A stretch of DNA of 64,000 nt, from positions 1-64,000 of the forward strand of contig CAUQXI010000002.1 of the NCBI GenBank assembly GCA_963522145.1. Reading direction: 5' to 3'. The DNA comes from Mesorhizobium_B sp963522145. Lineage in GTDB: Bacteria; Pseudomonadota; Alphaproteobacteria; Rhizobiales; Rhizobiaceae. Each line of letters begins with the position of its first letter. The first letter of the stretch is position 1. The position numbers were made by a program, and so were the translations under genes. Under the pieces are notes generated by a model, which was not told the DNA's origin, made no database searches, and worked only from the letters and a program-made list of their open reading frames with translations. Below are positions 11,569-20,774 of this stretch, piece by piece.

Positions 11569-11585
11569 AGGCAAGCGCCTTGCCT
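11569..11585. repeat. 7-bp perfect inverted repeat after maeB
   Basis: AGGCAAG-CGC-CTTGCCT forms a perfect stem with a 3-base loop in the 275-bp gap between maeB and the AT-rich gene. No T tract follows, so a terminator role is uncertain. The rest of this gap (11409-11683) shows no gene; it changes from GC-rich to AT-rich composition near 11620. Confidence 0.45.
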
Positions 11586-11659
11586 GCAATGCCAGCTTGT
11601 GAGGGAAGGCCCACCTAACCGATTGTTTCATCGACATATTAAAGGTACTCGCAATGTAT

Positions 11660-11677
11660 TTTAGAGTGCTTTAGAGT
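11660..11677 (+). repeat. Direct repeat TTTAGAGT x2 just before the AT-rich gene
   Basis: Two copies of TTTAGAGT (11660-11667 and 11670-11677) are separated by GC, giving a 10-bp period, one DNA turn. They end 6 bases before the ATG at 11684, where a ribosome site would be expected, and could be an operator for the encoded protein, which has a C-terminal winged-helix-like region. Confidence 0.45.
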
Positions 11678-11683
11678 CTCCAT

Positions 11684-13246
11684 ATGTCTCAGCAGCTTAG
11701 CCTTGACTTGGCCCAGCCGGAGCGTCTCGTCCAGCTTTGGACGCCTGACGAGATATATGACCGTCTTACCTCTTCAAACATTAGCGAATTTCGAGAGGAT
11801 CGGCGGGTAGAGCGAAAGGGAGCATCGGTCCAAGCACGTGCTATCGGTGACTACTTGTCAATGTGGTCAAATACTCAACCCCATGGAGGGTTGATTATCA
11901 TCGGTATGGAGAACGACGGGAAGATTAGTGGATGTCGGAATATGGAGACGTCTCACAAAAATGATCTGGAGAATATGACGACATGGTGCCCAGATGCACG
12001 CTGGGCTTCCAAGGAAGTTCCAGTTAGAAACTTCAGAGGTGAGGAAGATTACCTTCTTGTATTTCGTGTTTCCTACAGACCCGATAAGGTTGTGGAGAAT
12101 AGTGGAGGAGAGGCATTTATTAGAGAAGGCGACAAAAAGATACGGGTGTCAGAAATCTTAAAGAGAGAGCTTCGTATCTCAAAAGGAGAGATACATTACG
12201 AACTTGAGCCGGTGAGCATAAGATATCCAGATGACTTCGACGCATCAGAAATAAGGAAATTTTGCAGAAACTTTTTTACGAATAAGAGGTATCAAAGCGA
12301 GAAGTCAAATGTTGATCTTCTCGTTCTCGCCAAACTCGGAAAGGCAGAAGGCGACAGGTTTATTCCTAACCTCGCTTGCGCTCTGCTTTTTGCAAAGGAC
12401 CCACGGGACGTAATTCCTGGCGCGCGGATTAGAGTAATAAGATATGAAGGAACAGAGGAGAGATTCGGCAGCGAGCTTAATTCCGTCTACAGCACGTTTA
12501 TTGATGGAAATATCGCGAAGCTCCTGTTTGAGTCTAAACCGATAATCAGCTCGCAACTACGTTCTTTCCAGAGGTTGTCTGCAGGAGGTCGTATTCACGT
12601 GCGGCCAGAATATCCTGAAGAAGCGTGGTTTGAGGCAGTTGTTAATGCGGTTGCGCACAGATCCTACAATCTTAAAAACCAAAATATCTTTGTGAAGATA
12701 TTTGATGACAAATTTGTTGTTGAGAGTCCGGGCGGCTTTGTGCCTCCAACTACAGCCCAGACCGTTTATGACGCTCATAACCCGCGTAATCCATATTTAA
12801 TGGAAGCCATGATGCATCTAGAGCTAACATTTTGCGGTTTCGAGGGAACTCGCAGAATGAGGCAAGCCATGAAGGTTGCAGAGTTGCCTGAGCCTCGATT
12901 TCGTCAAATTGAGGTTAACTCTCATCAGGTTCATGTAACTCTAGCAAATGATATTGCAACTCGTCAGAACTTAAATCCAAGAGATATATCAAATTATATT
13001 GATGAGAACGACTTTTCAAAGCTTACTTCAGATGAGAAGGCGCTTTTATCGTTTCTGTACACCACTCATGAAATGAACATAACTAGCGCGGCATTGTTGA
13101 TAGGAAAATCATGGCCTACAGCGAGTAAGGTTATGCAATCTCTCGTTGATAGTGGTGTGGTCGAGATCACCACCAAGCGAGGTAGAAAGCATGACTCCAC
13201 AAAATCGTATCGCCTTAGGCGGCGCGTCGCTGAAGAGCCAAGTTAA
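11684..13246 (+). CDS. Schlafen/AlbA_2-domain ATP-binding protein with C-terminal HTH (probable acquired gene)
   Basis: A 520-residue protein of the family often annotated as putative DNA-binding or RecG-like regulator. An AlbA_2 (Schlafen-like) domain spans about residues 35-150, seen in REDRRVERKGAS and GGLIIIGMENDG. A divergent histidine-kinase-type ATP-binding domain follows at about 305-400 (EAWFEAVVNAVAHRSYN, VVESPGGFVPP, NPRNPYLMEAM, FEGTRRM). The last ~80 residues look like a winged helix (ITSAALLIGKSWPTASKVM). The gene is visibly AT-richer than its neighbours and uses AGA, ATA and TTA codons that are rare in them, indicating transfer. It stands alone between maeB and a c-di-GMP gene. 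Substrate and role are unknown; RNA/DNA binding, regulation or phage defence are all possible. Confidence 0.75.
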   Translation: MSQQLSLDLAQPERLVQLWTPDEIYDRLTSSNISEFREDRRVERKGASVQARAIGDYLSMWSNTQPHGGLIIIGMENDGKISGCRNMETSHKNDLENMTTWCPDARWASKEVPVRNFRGEEDYLLVFRVSYRPDKVVENSGGEAFIREGDKKIRVSEILKRELRISKGEIHYELEPVSIRYPDDFDASEIRKFCRNFFTNKRYQSEKSNVDLLVLAKLGKAEGDRFIPNLACALLFAKDPRDVIPGARIRVIRYEGTEERFGSELNSVYSTFIDGNIAKLLFESKPIISSQLRSFQRLSAGGRIHVRPEYPEEAWFEAVVNAVAHRSYNLKNQNIFVKIFDDKFVVESPGGFVPPTTAQTVYDAHNPRNPYLMEAMMHLELTFCGFEGTRRMRQAMKVAELPEPRFRQIEVNSHQVHVTLANDIATRQNLNPRDISNYIDENDFSKLTSDEKALLSFLYTTHEMNITSAALLIGKSWPTASKVMQSLVDSGVVEITTKRGRKHDSTKSYRLRRRVAEEPS

Positions 13247-13281
13247 CAATCCTGCCTAACGTGCAAGAGCGCGACTAAGAA

Positions 13282-15492
13282 TTACCCCACCTGCCGCTGT
13301 TCCGCCCCACGCAACATCCTGTCCATCTCGTCTTCGGCCACCGGCTTTGACATCAGGAAACCCTGAATGTCGTCGCAGCCGATCTGCTTCAGGTATTCGC
13401 CCTGCTCTAGGGTTTCCACGCCTTCCGCCGTGGTCTTCAGCCCGGTTGCCTTGGCGAGCGCGACGATGGCTTGCACGATGGCCTCGTCGCTGCCGGACTG
13501 GCCGAAGCCCTGAACGAAGCTGCGGTCGATCTTGATGCGGTCGACGTCGAGCTTCTGCAGGCGGCTCATGGAGGAGAAGCCGGTGCCGAAATCGTCGAGC
13601 GCGATGCGCACGCCGAGTTCGCGCAGCGCCTTGATGTTGGTTTCGCAGGCGCCGGCCTCGTCGGTCAGCGTGCTTTCCGTCACCTCGATCTCGAGCTGGC
13701 GCGGGTTCATCCCGCAGGACAGGAGAACATTCGCGACCTTGACGGCATAGAGCGGGTTGCGCAGCTCGATCGCGGACGCGTTGACGGCGATCTTGTCGAT
13801 CGGCCATGCGGCCGCCGTTTGGCACGCCTTGCGCAGCACGAATTCGCCGAGCTTCTCGATCAGGCCTGCATCCTCCGCCACGGGGATGAAGACCGCTGGC
13901 GCGATCCAGCCGCGTTCGGGATGGCGCCAGCGCGCCAGCGCCTCGACGCCCGTGACTTGCCGGTCCTGCGCGGAATAAAGCGGCTGGTAGAAGACCTCGA
14001 TCCCGTTTCCGTCCTTCAGCGCCCGGCGCAGGTCGTCCTCGATCGCGCGCCGTTCCTGGATGATCGCGTCCATGTCCTTGCCGAAGATGGCAAAGCGGCC
14101 GCGTCCGGCACTTTTCGCGTGGTAGAGCGCGATGTCCGCCTTGCGCGTCAGCTCCGTGCGCTCGGTGCCGTCTTCCGGCGACATCGCCACGCCGATGGAG
14201 ACGCCCACGCTGATATGGTTGCCGTCGATGTCGAAGGGCTGGCTCACGGCCTGGATGATGCGGTTGCAGAGCGCCTCCACAACCGTCACCTCCTGCGTGC
14301 CGGCCACGATCACGGTGAACTCGTCGCCGCCGATGCGCGCGATCAGATCATCTGCGCGGATCACCTTGAGCAGGCGGCTCGCAAATTGCCGGATCAACTC
14401 GTCGCCCGTGGGATGTCCGAGCGTGTCGTTGACCTGCTTGAAGCGATCGAGGTCGAGATAAAGGACAGCGGCGACGTTACGGCGCCGGTCGGAAGCGGCA
14501 AGCGCCTCGTCGAGCCGGTTGTTGAACATGGCGCGGTTGGGCAGGCCGGTCAGCGGGTCATGCGAGGCGAGATGCTGCACCCTTGCCTCGCTGGCCTGCA
14601 AGGTGATCGAGCGCTTCCACAAGCGGTTGATCAGGAAGGTGAGAGCAACGGCCACGACGATCAGCATGATCGTCAGCACCGGCGCCATGAAGGCCATGAC
14701 CGCCGTTCCCGGACGGGACGGCTGCCAGATGAAGTAGCCGACTGGCAATCCCGCCCGCGAATGCAGCGCGAGGCTCGTTTCGCCGGAAGACGGCTCTCCC
14801 GTCCAGGAAAAGCGCATCCCGTTAAAGAGGTAGTCGCGCTTAAGATCGGACAGGAAACTGCCGTCGAGATAGCGGACGGCGACATGCAGATATTCGCTTC
14901 CAGGCGCCTGCTTGACCTCGCCGGTATCCGACACGAGAGGCTTGATGCTGATAACGCCCGGATGTCCGTCGATCACAGCGACATCGGTAACGCCGGGGCT
15001 CCGAACGCGATCGTTGATTTCGCTTGTGTCGGAGTTTCTCAGTTTCCCGCGCAACTCGGCAATAAGAGGCGCCACGCTGCGCGCGACCTGCTCATAGGCG
15101 GAAGCCTTCGCCGTCGCTCCGTCCGTGAAGGCGTAGATCGGGCGATCGGCGCCATCCAGCAGATAGGCACTGTCATGGCCGAAATAAGTGTGCATCCAGC
15201 TGCCGAGATTGGAGTCGATCCACTGAGCTGCATCGGGACGCTGCACCTGTCGCACGGCATCATCCCACACGGTAGCGCTTTCCTGGTCATGCGCGACGGC
15301 GCTTTGCACCTGCGAAAGCACAAGATCGGCAAGGCTTTCCTGACGCGCGATGGAGATCCCGTCAGCCTTGAGGCATGACCAGACCAGGACAACGGCGACG
15401 AGAAGGGCGGCAGCAAGGGCCGATAGGATGATCGGCAGAGCGGTCCGGGCCATGAAAAGCCGGAAGCCGGGCTCTCTGAGAAGTGGAAGCAT
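13282..15492 (-). CDS. Membrane CHASE4-GGDEF-EAL cyclic-di-GMP protein
   Basis: Probable bifunctional diguanylate cyclase/phosphodiesterase of 736 residues. Two transmembrane segments (about residues 15-37 and 255-280) flank a periplasmic CHASE4-type sensor domain (WDDAVRQVQRPDAAQWIDSN; SAYLLDGADRPIYAF). The GGDEF domain has an intact IGGDEF active site. The EAL domain keeps EALARW and DDFGTGFSS, so both activities are possible. I chose ATG 15492 because it places the first membrane helix normally; GTG 15555 would add 21 residues. The signal sensed is unknown. Confidence 0.9.
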   Translation of the reverse strand: MLPLLREPGFRLFMARTALPIILSALAAALLVAVVLVWSCLKADGISIARQESLADLVLSQVQSAVAHDQESATVWDDAVRQVQRPDAAQWIDSNLGSWMHTYFGHDSAYLLDGADRPIYAFTDGATAKASAYEQVARSVAPLIAELRGKLRNSDTSEINDRVRSPGVTDVAVIDGHPGVISIKPLVSDTGEVKQAPGSEYLHVAVRYLDGSFLSDLKRDYLFNGMRFSWTGEPSSGETSLALHSRAGLPVGYFIWQPSRPGTAVMAFMAPVLTIMLIVVAVALTFLINRLWKRSITLQASEARVQHLASHDPLTGLPNRAMFNNRLDEALAASDRRRNVAAVLYLDLDRFKQVNDTLGHPTGDELIRQFASRLLKVIRADDLIARIGGDEFTVIVAGTQEVTVVEALCNRIIQAVSQPFDIDGNHISVGVSIGVAMSPEDGTERTELTRKADIALYHAKSAGRGRFAIFGKDMDAIIQERRAIEDDLRRALKDGNGIEVFYQPLYSAQDRQVTGVEALARWRHPERGWIAPAVFIPVAEDAGLIEKLGEFVLRKACQTAAAWPIDKIAVNASAIELRNPLYAVKVANVLLSCGMNPRQLEIEVTESTLTDEAGACETNIKALRELGVRIALDDFGTGFSSMSRLQKLDVDRIKIDRSFVQGFGQSGSDEAIVQAIVALAKATGLKTTAEGVETLEQGEYLKQIGCDDIQGFLMSKPVAEDEMDRMLRGAEQRQVG

Positions 15493-15611
15493 AGACGCAC
15501 ACCCGCACGATCGCACGGAGTATCGTGTGCAAGAGAAGTTAAGACTATGTGGCACTCGCGGCCGCGGTAGCGATCATGTGATCGGCGCAGTTCAACCCTC
15601 TGCCGGGATCA

Positions 15612-16976
15612 TTACACCGGCGGCGTGTTGTTCTCGCGCAGAACCTCGCCGGCGAGGTAAAGCGAGCCGCCGATCAGGATGCGCGGGGGCAGATCGTCGG
15701 CGGAAGCGGTTTCGCGCAGGAGGTCAAGCGCGTTGGCGACTGAAGCGATCGGCTCGGCGGAAAGGCCCGCCTCGCGGGCGCGGGCGGCAAGCTCGTCCGG
15801 CGGCACGCCCGCTTCGCTCGCGCCCACCGGCACGGTGAAAAGGTGGCGCACGAGACCGGCAAAGGCGCGGAAATAGTTGGTCTGGTCCTTTGTCGAGATC
15901 ATGCCGGCGATCATGAAGAGAGGGCGCGGGTTGCGCTCTTCCAGTTCGGCGAGGTTTTCCGTCACCACCGCGCCCGCGCCGGGATTGTGCCCACCATCGA
16001 GCCAGATTTCGGCACCCGCCGGCGCGCGTGACACGAGATCGCCGGCTGTCAGCCGCTGCATGCGCCCCGGCCACTCGACCTGCGTCATCGCATCTGCAAT
16101 TGCGCGATCGGATGGAGAAAAGCCCGCTGCCCGCACGGCTGCGATGGCGGCTGCCGCATTGGCGAACTGGTGGCGGCCGACGAGCTTCGGCGCGGGCAGG
16201 TCGAGGAGGCCGGTCTCATCCTGGTAAACCATGCGGCCGTTCTCGCCGAATCCGAAAAAGTCCTGCGAATAAACAAGCGCCGGCGCGTCCAGCCGGTCGG
16301 CCACATCCAGCATCACGTCGAGCGCCGTGGTGCTTTCCTGGCTTCCGATCACCACCGGCACATGCGGCTTGATGATGCCGGCCTTTTCGGCCGCGATCAG
16401 TTCCACCCGGTCGCCCAGATAGGCCTCATGGTCGAGCGACACGGGCATGATGACCGACACTGCCGGGCGCTCGATCACATTTGTCGCGTCGAAGCGGCCG
16501 CCAAGGCCGACCTCGATGATCGCCGCATCCGCCGGGTGCTCGGAGAACAGCACGAAAGTGACCGCAGTCAGGATCTCGAAGACGGTGATCGGCTGGTCCG
16601 CATTCGCCGCTGCGACGCGTTCTACGGCATCCGCCAGCACATCGTCAGCGACGAGCCTGCCGCCGCCGGGCGCGCCGATACGGTAGCGCTCATGCCAGCG
16701 CACGAGATGGGGCGAGGTATGGACATGGACGGAAAGCCCGGCCGCTTCCAGCAGCGCGCGAGAGAAGGCGGCAGCCGAGCCCTTTCCATTGGTGCCGGCG
16801 ATATGGATCACCGGCGGCAGCCGTTTCTGCGGATCGCCGAGCCTGGCGAGCAGCCGCCGGATGCGCTCAAGCGAAAGGTCGAACCCTTTCGGATGAAGCG
16901 TCAGAAGGCGGTCGATCGCGCGCTCGGCGGCGGAGGCGAGGGGCGTGGAAGGGAAGGAGGGAGATGCGGGCGTCAC
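15612..16976 (-). CDS. folC: Bifunctional dihydrofolate/folylpolyglutamate synthase FolC
   Basis: Adds glutamate to dihydropteroate and to folates in the cytoplasm. The 454-residue protein has the Mur-ligase-type P-loop IHIAGTNGKGSAAAF near residue 60 and the LDGGHNPGAG motif later on. It begins at GTG 16976, whose GTGA overlaps the accD stop codon, so translation is coupled. It is the last gene of the trpF-trpB-trpA-accD-folC operon. Confidence 0.95.
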   Translation of the reverse strand: MTPASPSFPSTPLASAAERAIDRLLTLHPKGFDLSLERIRRLLARLGDPQKRLPPVIHIAGTNGKGSAAAFSRALLEAAGLSVHVHTSPHLVRWHERYRIGAPGGGRLVADDVLADAVERVAAANADQPITVFEILTAVTFVLFSEHPADAAIIEVGLGGRFDATNVIERPAVSVIMPVSLDHEAYLGDRVELIAAEKAGIIKPHVPVVIGSQESTTALDVMLDVADRLDAPALVYSQDFFGFGENGRMVYQDETGLLDLPAPKLVGRHQFANAAAAIAAVRAAGFSPSDRAIADAMTQVEWPGRMQRLTAGDLVSRAPAGAEIWLDGGHNPGAGAVVTENLAELEERNPRPLFMIAGMISTKDQTNYFRAFAGLVRHLFTVPVGASEAGVPPDELAARAREAGLSAEPIASVANALDLLRETASADDLPPRILIGGSLYLAGEVLRENNTPPV

Positions 16977-17896
16977 GCGCCCAGGCTCATCCCCGCAGGC
17001 GCACCTGCGACCGGCACGGCCTCGACAACCTCTCTCGCGGCAGGCGCGGGCTGCTTGAGGAGCAGCCGCAGGAGGCGCGCGATCGTGGCCCGCATCTCGA
17101 GCCGCGACACCACCATGTCCACCATGCCATGCGCCATGAGATATTCGGCGCGCTGGAAGCCTTCGGGCAGCTTCTCGCGGATAGTCTGCTCGATCACGCG
17201 CGGGCCGGCAAAGCCGATCAGCGCGCCGGGTTCGGCGATATGGATGTCGCCGAGCATGGCGTAGGAGGCGGTGACACCGCCCGTGGTCGGGTTGGTAAGG
17301 ACAACGAGGTAGGGTAGGCCCGCTTCCTTGAGCCGGTCCACGGCCACCGTGGTGCGCGGAAGCTGCATCAGCGACAGGATACCTTCCTGCATCCGCGCTC
17401 CACCCGAGGCGGCGAACAGCACGAGGGGCAGCCGCCGCTGGCGGGCCGTCTCGAAGCCGCGAATGATGCTTTCGCCAGCCGCCATGCCGAGCGAGCCGCC
17501 CATGAAGGCGAAATCCTGCACGGTCGCGACAAGGCTGACGCCTTCAACCGTGCCGACCCCGTTTAGCACCGCGTCTTCCATGCCCGTCTTGGCGCGGCTG
17601 TCCTTCAAACGGTCGACATAGCGCTTCTCGTCGCGGAAGCGGAGCGGATCAGCCGGTACGCGCGGAAGGTCGAGCGTCTCGTAGCGGCCCTCGTCGAAGA
17701 AGAAGCGCAGCCGCTCCTTGGCCGATATCTTCATGTGATGGCCCGAGGAGGGCACCACATACTGGTTTTCCTCCAGCTCCTTGTGGAACACCATCTCGCC
17801 GGACTCCGGATCCTTGATCCAGAGGTTTTCCGGCATGTCGCGCCGGCCGAGCATCGAGTTGATCTTGGGCCGAACGTAGTTGGTGATCCAGTTCAT
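16973..17896 (-). CDS. accD: Acetyl-CoA carboxylase carboxyltransferase beta subunit AccD
   Basis: Transfers carboxyl from biotin to acetyl-CoA, the first step of fatty acid synthesis, together with AccA. The 307-residue protein has a normal crotonase-like core (GGSLGMAAGE, ASGGARMQEG, TTGGVTASYAMLGD). The N-terminal segment that holds a four-cysteine zinc ribbon in E. coli is present, but the cysteines are absent: WIKDPESGEM and VVPSSGHHM replace the two Cys pairs. Loss of some of these cysteines occurs in other alphaproteobacteria. It lies 33 bp after trpA and overlaps folC. Confidence 0.95.
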   Translation of the reverse strand: MNWITNYVRPKINSMLGRRDMPENLWIKDPESGEMVFHKELEENQYVVPSSGHHMKISAKERLRFFFDEGRYETLDLPRVPADPLRFRDEKRYVDRLKDSRAKTGMEDAVLNGVGTVEGVSLVATVQDFAFMGGSLGMAAGESIIRGFETARQRRLPLVLFAASGGARMQEGILSLMQLPRTTVAVDRLKEAGLPYLVVLTNPTTGGVTASYAMLGDIHIAEPGALIGFAGPRVIEQTIREKLPEGFQRAEYLMAHGMVDMVVSRLEMRATIARLLRLLLKQPAPAAREVVEAVPVAGAPAGMSLGA

Positions 17897-17929
17897 GGGC
17901 GCGCTCGTGAAGCCAGCTGTCGCCGGGAG

Positions 17930-18772
17930 TTAAGCCGACACTGCGGCGGGCGCAAGGCGGGCGGCGCGCACGCCGCGTGCAAGCGCGCTGACCAGCGCCG
18001 ACGCGGCTTCGGCGGGGTCGCCTCCTCCACTGGCGCTCGCATCCGCGATGGCGCTTACGATCGCCGTACCCACCACGACGCCGTCGGCGGACGCGCCGAT
18101 GGCGGCGGCCTGGGCTTCCGTCTTGACGCCGAAGCCGACGCAAACGGGCAGCGCGGTATGCGCCTTGATCCGGCCGACCGCCTCGCTGACGCGGCCGGTG
18201 TCGGCAAGGGCCGAGCCGGTGATGCCGGTCATCGACACGTAATACACGAAGCCCGACGTGTTCTTCAGCACTGTCGACAGGCGCCGGTCGTCGGTGGTGG
18301 GCGTGGCGAGGCGGATGAAGTTTACGCCGTGCCGGATGGCGGGCAGGCAGAGCTCCGCGTCCATCTCGGGCGGCAGGTCCACCACGATCAGCCCGTCGAT
18401 GCCGGCTGCCACCGCATCCTCGAGGAAGCGCTCGACGCCGTAAACGAAGATTGGATTGTAGTAGCCCATCATGACGATCGGCGTGTCGTTGTCCTCGGTG
18501 CGGAAGTCCCGCGCCATCTGCAGCGTCTTCCGCAGCGTCTGCCCGGCTTTCAGCGCGCGCAGGCCCGCCGCCTGGATGGCCGGCCCGTCCGCCATGGGAT
18601 CGGAAAACGGCATGCCGAGCTCGATCACGTCCGCGCCGGCCTGCGGCAATGCTTTCATGATGCGCAGCGAGGCGTCGTAGTCCGGGTCACCCGCCATGAA
18701 GTAGGTGACAAGCGCGGGGCGGTTCTCCTCGCGCAGAGCGTCGAAGCGGCGGTCGATGCGCGTTTCCGCCAT
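17930..18772 (-). CDS. trpA: Tryptophan synthase alpha subunit TrpA
   Basis: Cleaves indole-3-glycerol phosphate to indole, which is channelled to TrpB. The 280-residue TIM barrel shows IELGMPFSDPMADGPAIQ with the catalytic Glu, and GYYNPI. I chose ATG 18772: GGAG lies 8 bases before it and only 2 before the alternative GTG 18778, which overlaps the trpB stop. Either way translation is closely coupled to trpB. Confidence 0.96.
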   Translation of the reverse strand: MAETRIDRRFDALREENRPALVTYFMAGDPDYDASLRIMKALPQAGADVIELGMPFSDPMADGPAIQAAGLRALKAGQTLRKTLQMARDFRTEDNDTPIVMMGYYNPIFVYGVERFLEDAVAAGIDGLIVVDLPPEMDAELCLPAIRHGVNFIRLATPTTDDRRLSTVLKNTSGFVYYVSMTGITGSALADTGRVSEAVGRIKAHTALPVCVGFGVKTEAQAAAIGASADGVVVGTAIVSAIADASASGGGDPAEAASALVSALARGVRAARLAPAAVSA

Positions 18773-18774
18773 GC

Positions 18775-20025
18775 TCACAGCTCCACGCCCAGATGCCGGG
18801 CGGCGGTGAACACGTCCTTGTCGCCGCGGCCGCAGAGATTCATGACGATGATCTGGTCGCGTCCCATCTCGGGCGCGCGCTTGATCACCTCGGCCAGCGC
18901 ATGGGCCGGCTCAAGCGCGGGAATGATGCCTTCCGTGCGGGTGAGCAACTGAAAGGCGTCCAGCGCCTCGCGGTCGAGGATCGGCACATATTCGACGCGC
19001 GCGCTGTCCTTGAGCCACGAATGCTCAGGCCCGATGCCCGGATAGTCGAGGCCCGCCGAAATGGAGTGGCCTTCCATGATCTGGCCGTCGCTGTTCTGGA
19101 GCAGATAGGTCCGGTTGCCGTGCAGCACGCCCGGCGAGCCGGCGGTAAGCGAGGCGCAATGCTCCTCCCCGTCGAGACCCCTGCCGCCCGCCTCGACGCC
19201 GACGATCCTCACCTCGCGGTCGTCCAGGAACGGGTGGAACAGGCCGATCGCGTTGGAACCGCCGCCAACCGCCGCCACCAGCATGTCGGGCAGCCGGCCT
19301 TCCGCCGCCATGATCTGCTCGCGCGCCTCACGCCCGATGACCGACTGCAACTCGCGCACGATCTCGGGATAGGGATGCGGGCCGGCAGCCGTGCCGATCA
19401 TGTAATAGGTGTCGTCCACATTGGTCACCCAGTCGCGCAGCGCCTCGTTCATGGCGTCCTTGAGCGTGCCGTGACCGGCGGTGACGGGCCGCACCTCGGC
19501 ACCGAGCAGCCGCATGCGGAACACGTTAGGCGCCTGACGCTCCACGTCCGTCGCGCCCATATAAACCACGCAGGGCAGGCCGAAGCGGGCCGCGACGGTG
19601 GCCGACGCCACGCCATGCTGGCCCGCGCCGGTTTCGGCGATGATGCGGGTCTTGTTCATGCGCTTGGCGAGCAGGATCTGGCCCAGGCAGTTATTGATCT
19701 TGTGCGAGCCCGTATGGTTGAGCTCGTCGCGCTTGAAATAGATCTTCGCGCCGCCGCTCTTTCCTTTCGCGGTCGCCTGCTCGCGCAGATGCTCCGTCAG
19801 GCGCTCGGCATAATAAAGCGGGCTCGGGCGGCCGGTATAATGGGTGTTGAGGTGAGCGATCTCCGCCTTGAAGGCGGGGTCGTCCTTTGCCGCCTTCCAC
19901 TGGCTCTCAAGCTCGAGGATGAGCGGCATCAGCGTTTCGGCGACGAAGCGGCCGCCGAAAGTGCCGAACATGCCGGCCTCGTCCGGGCCGGTGCGGAAGG
20001 AGTTGGGCTGCGCCTGGCTGTTCAT
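18775..20025 (-). CDS. trpB: Tryptophan synthase beta subunit TrpB
   Basis: PLP enzyme that condenses indole and serine to tryptophan. The 416-residue protein begins MNSQAQPNSFRTGPDEAGMF. It contains FGGRFVAETL, the PLP lysine in HTGSHKINN, and the GGGSNAIG phosphate loop. The open frame continues upstream through trpF sequence but that part is a shadow of trpF. It starts 23 bp after trpF. Confidence 0.97.
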   Translation of the reverse strand: MNSQAQPNSFRTGPDEAGMFGTFGGRFVAETLMPLILELESQWKAAKDDPAFKAEIAHLNTHYTGRPSPLYYAERLTEHLREQATAKGKSGGAKIYFKRDELNHTGSHKINNCLGQILLAKRMNKTRIIAETGAGQHGVASATVAARFGLPCVVYMGATDVERQAPNVFRMRLLGAEVRPVTAGHGTLKDAMNEALRDWVTNVDDTYYMIGTAAGPHPYPEIVRELQSVIGREAREQIMAAEGRLPDMLVAAVGGGSNAIGLFHPFLDDREVRIVGVEAGGRGLDGEEHCASLTAGSPGVLHGNRTYLLQNSDGQIMEGHSISAGLDYPGIGPEHSWLKDSARVEYVPILDREALDAFQLLTRTEGIIPALEPAHALAEVIKRAPEMGRDQIIVMNLCGRGDKDVFTAARHLGVEL

Positions 20026-20048
20026 GGCTGGTCGACTCGCTGAGGTGA

Positions 20049-20717
20049 TCAGGCGGCAACGGCCGCGCGAGGCACGGAAGACTGCCGCGCCGTGTGGAGA
20101 AAGGCCTGGATCAGGCCGACATCCTTGGTGCCCGGCGCGGTTTCCACGCCGGACGAAGCATCGACCGCCCGCGCGCCCGACAAACGGATCGCCTCCGCCA
20201 CATTGCCCGAATGAAGCCCGCCCGACAGAAAGAATGGCGTGTCGGCGGGCAGGTCCTTGAGCAGGGTCCAGTCGAAGGAAACGCCATTGCCGCCCGGCAG
20301 CAGCGCGTCTTGCGGCGGCTTGGCGTCGAACAGGAAACTGTCGGCGATCCCCCGATAAGCGTCGAGCCCGGCGAGATCGGCGGCCTCGCGCACCGAAACG
20401 GCTTTCATCACCGGCAGGCCCCAACGCGCCTTGATCGCGGCCACGCGCTCGGGCGTTTCGCTCCCATGCAGCTGGAGAAGATCGGGCGACATCGCGTGCA
20501 CGATCTCATCGAGAAGAGCGTCGTCCGCATCGACCGTCACGGCCACTGCCTGGGCGTGGCCCGCCATCGCGGCGCGCAGCGTGCCGGCATCGCCCGGTGC
20601 GATGTTGCGCGGGCTTCGAGGAAAGAAGATGAAGCCGACATGGCTCGCGCCGCCATCGAGGGCGGCGTTGAGGGCGGGAAGCGTCTTCAGCCCGCAAATC
20701 TTGATGTCGAGCGCCAT
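20049..20717 (-). CDS. trpF: Phosphoribosylanthranilate isomerase TrpF
   Basis: Converts phosphoribosylanthranilate to the carboxyphenylamino-deoxyribulose phosphate intermediate of tryptophan synthesis. The 222-residue barrel starts with the diagnostic DIKICGLKT, with catalytic Cys8-type residue, and continues with HVGFIFFPRSPR and LSGGLHSGNVAEAI. It opens the trpFBA-accD-folC operon. Confidence 0.96.
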   Translation of the reverse strand: MALDIKICGLKTLPALNAALDGGASHVGFIFFPRSPRNIAPGDAGTLRAAMAGHAQAVAVTVDADDALLDEIVHAMSPDLLQLHGSETPERVAAIKARWGLPVMKAVSVREAADLAGLDAYRGIADSFLFDAKPPQDALLPGGNGVSFDWTLLKDLPADTPFFLSGGLHSGNVAEAIRLSGARAVDASSGVETAPGTKDVGLIQAFLHTARQSSVPRAAVAA

Positions 20718-20774
20718 GGGTGGGGAGTGGCACGGAAAACCGGCGAAGTCGAGGGCGGGCGCCCACGTCGCGCG

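Noticed and set aside
13471..15378. 635-residue plus-strand frame opposite the CHASE4-GGDEF-EAL gene
   Set aside because: Shadow of a clear coding sequence on the other strand.
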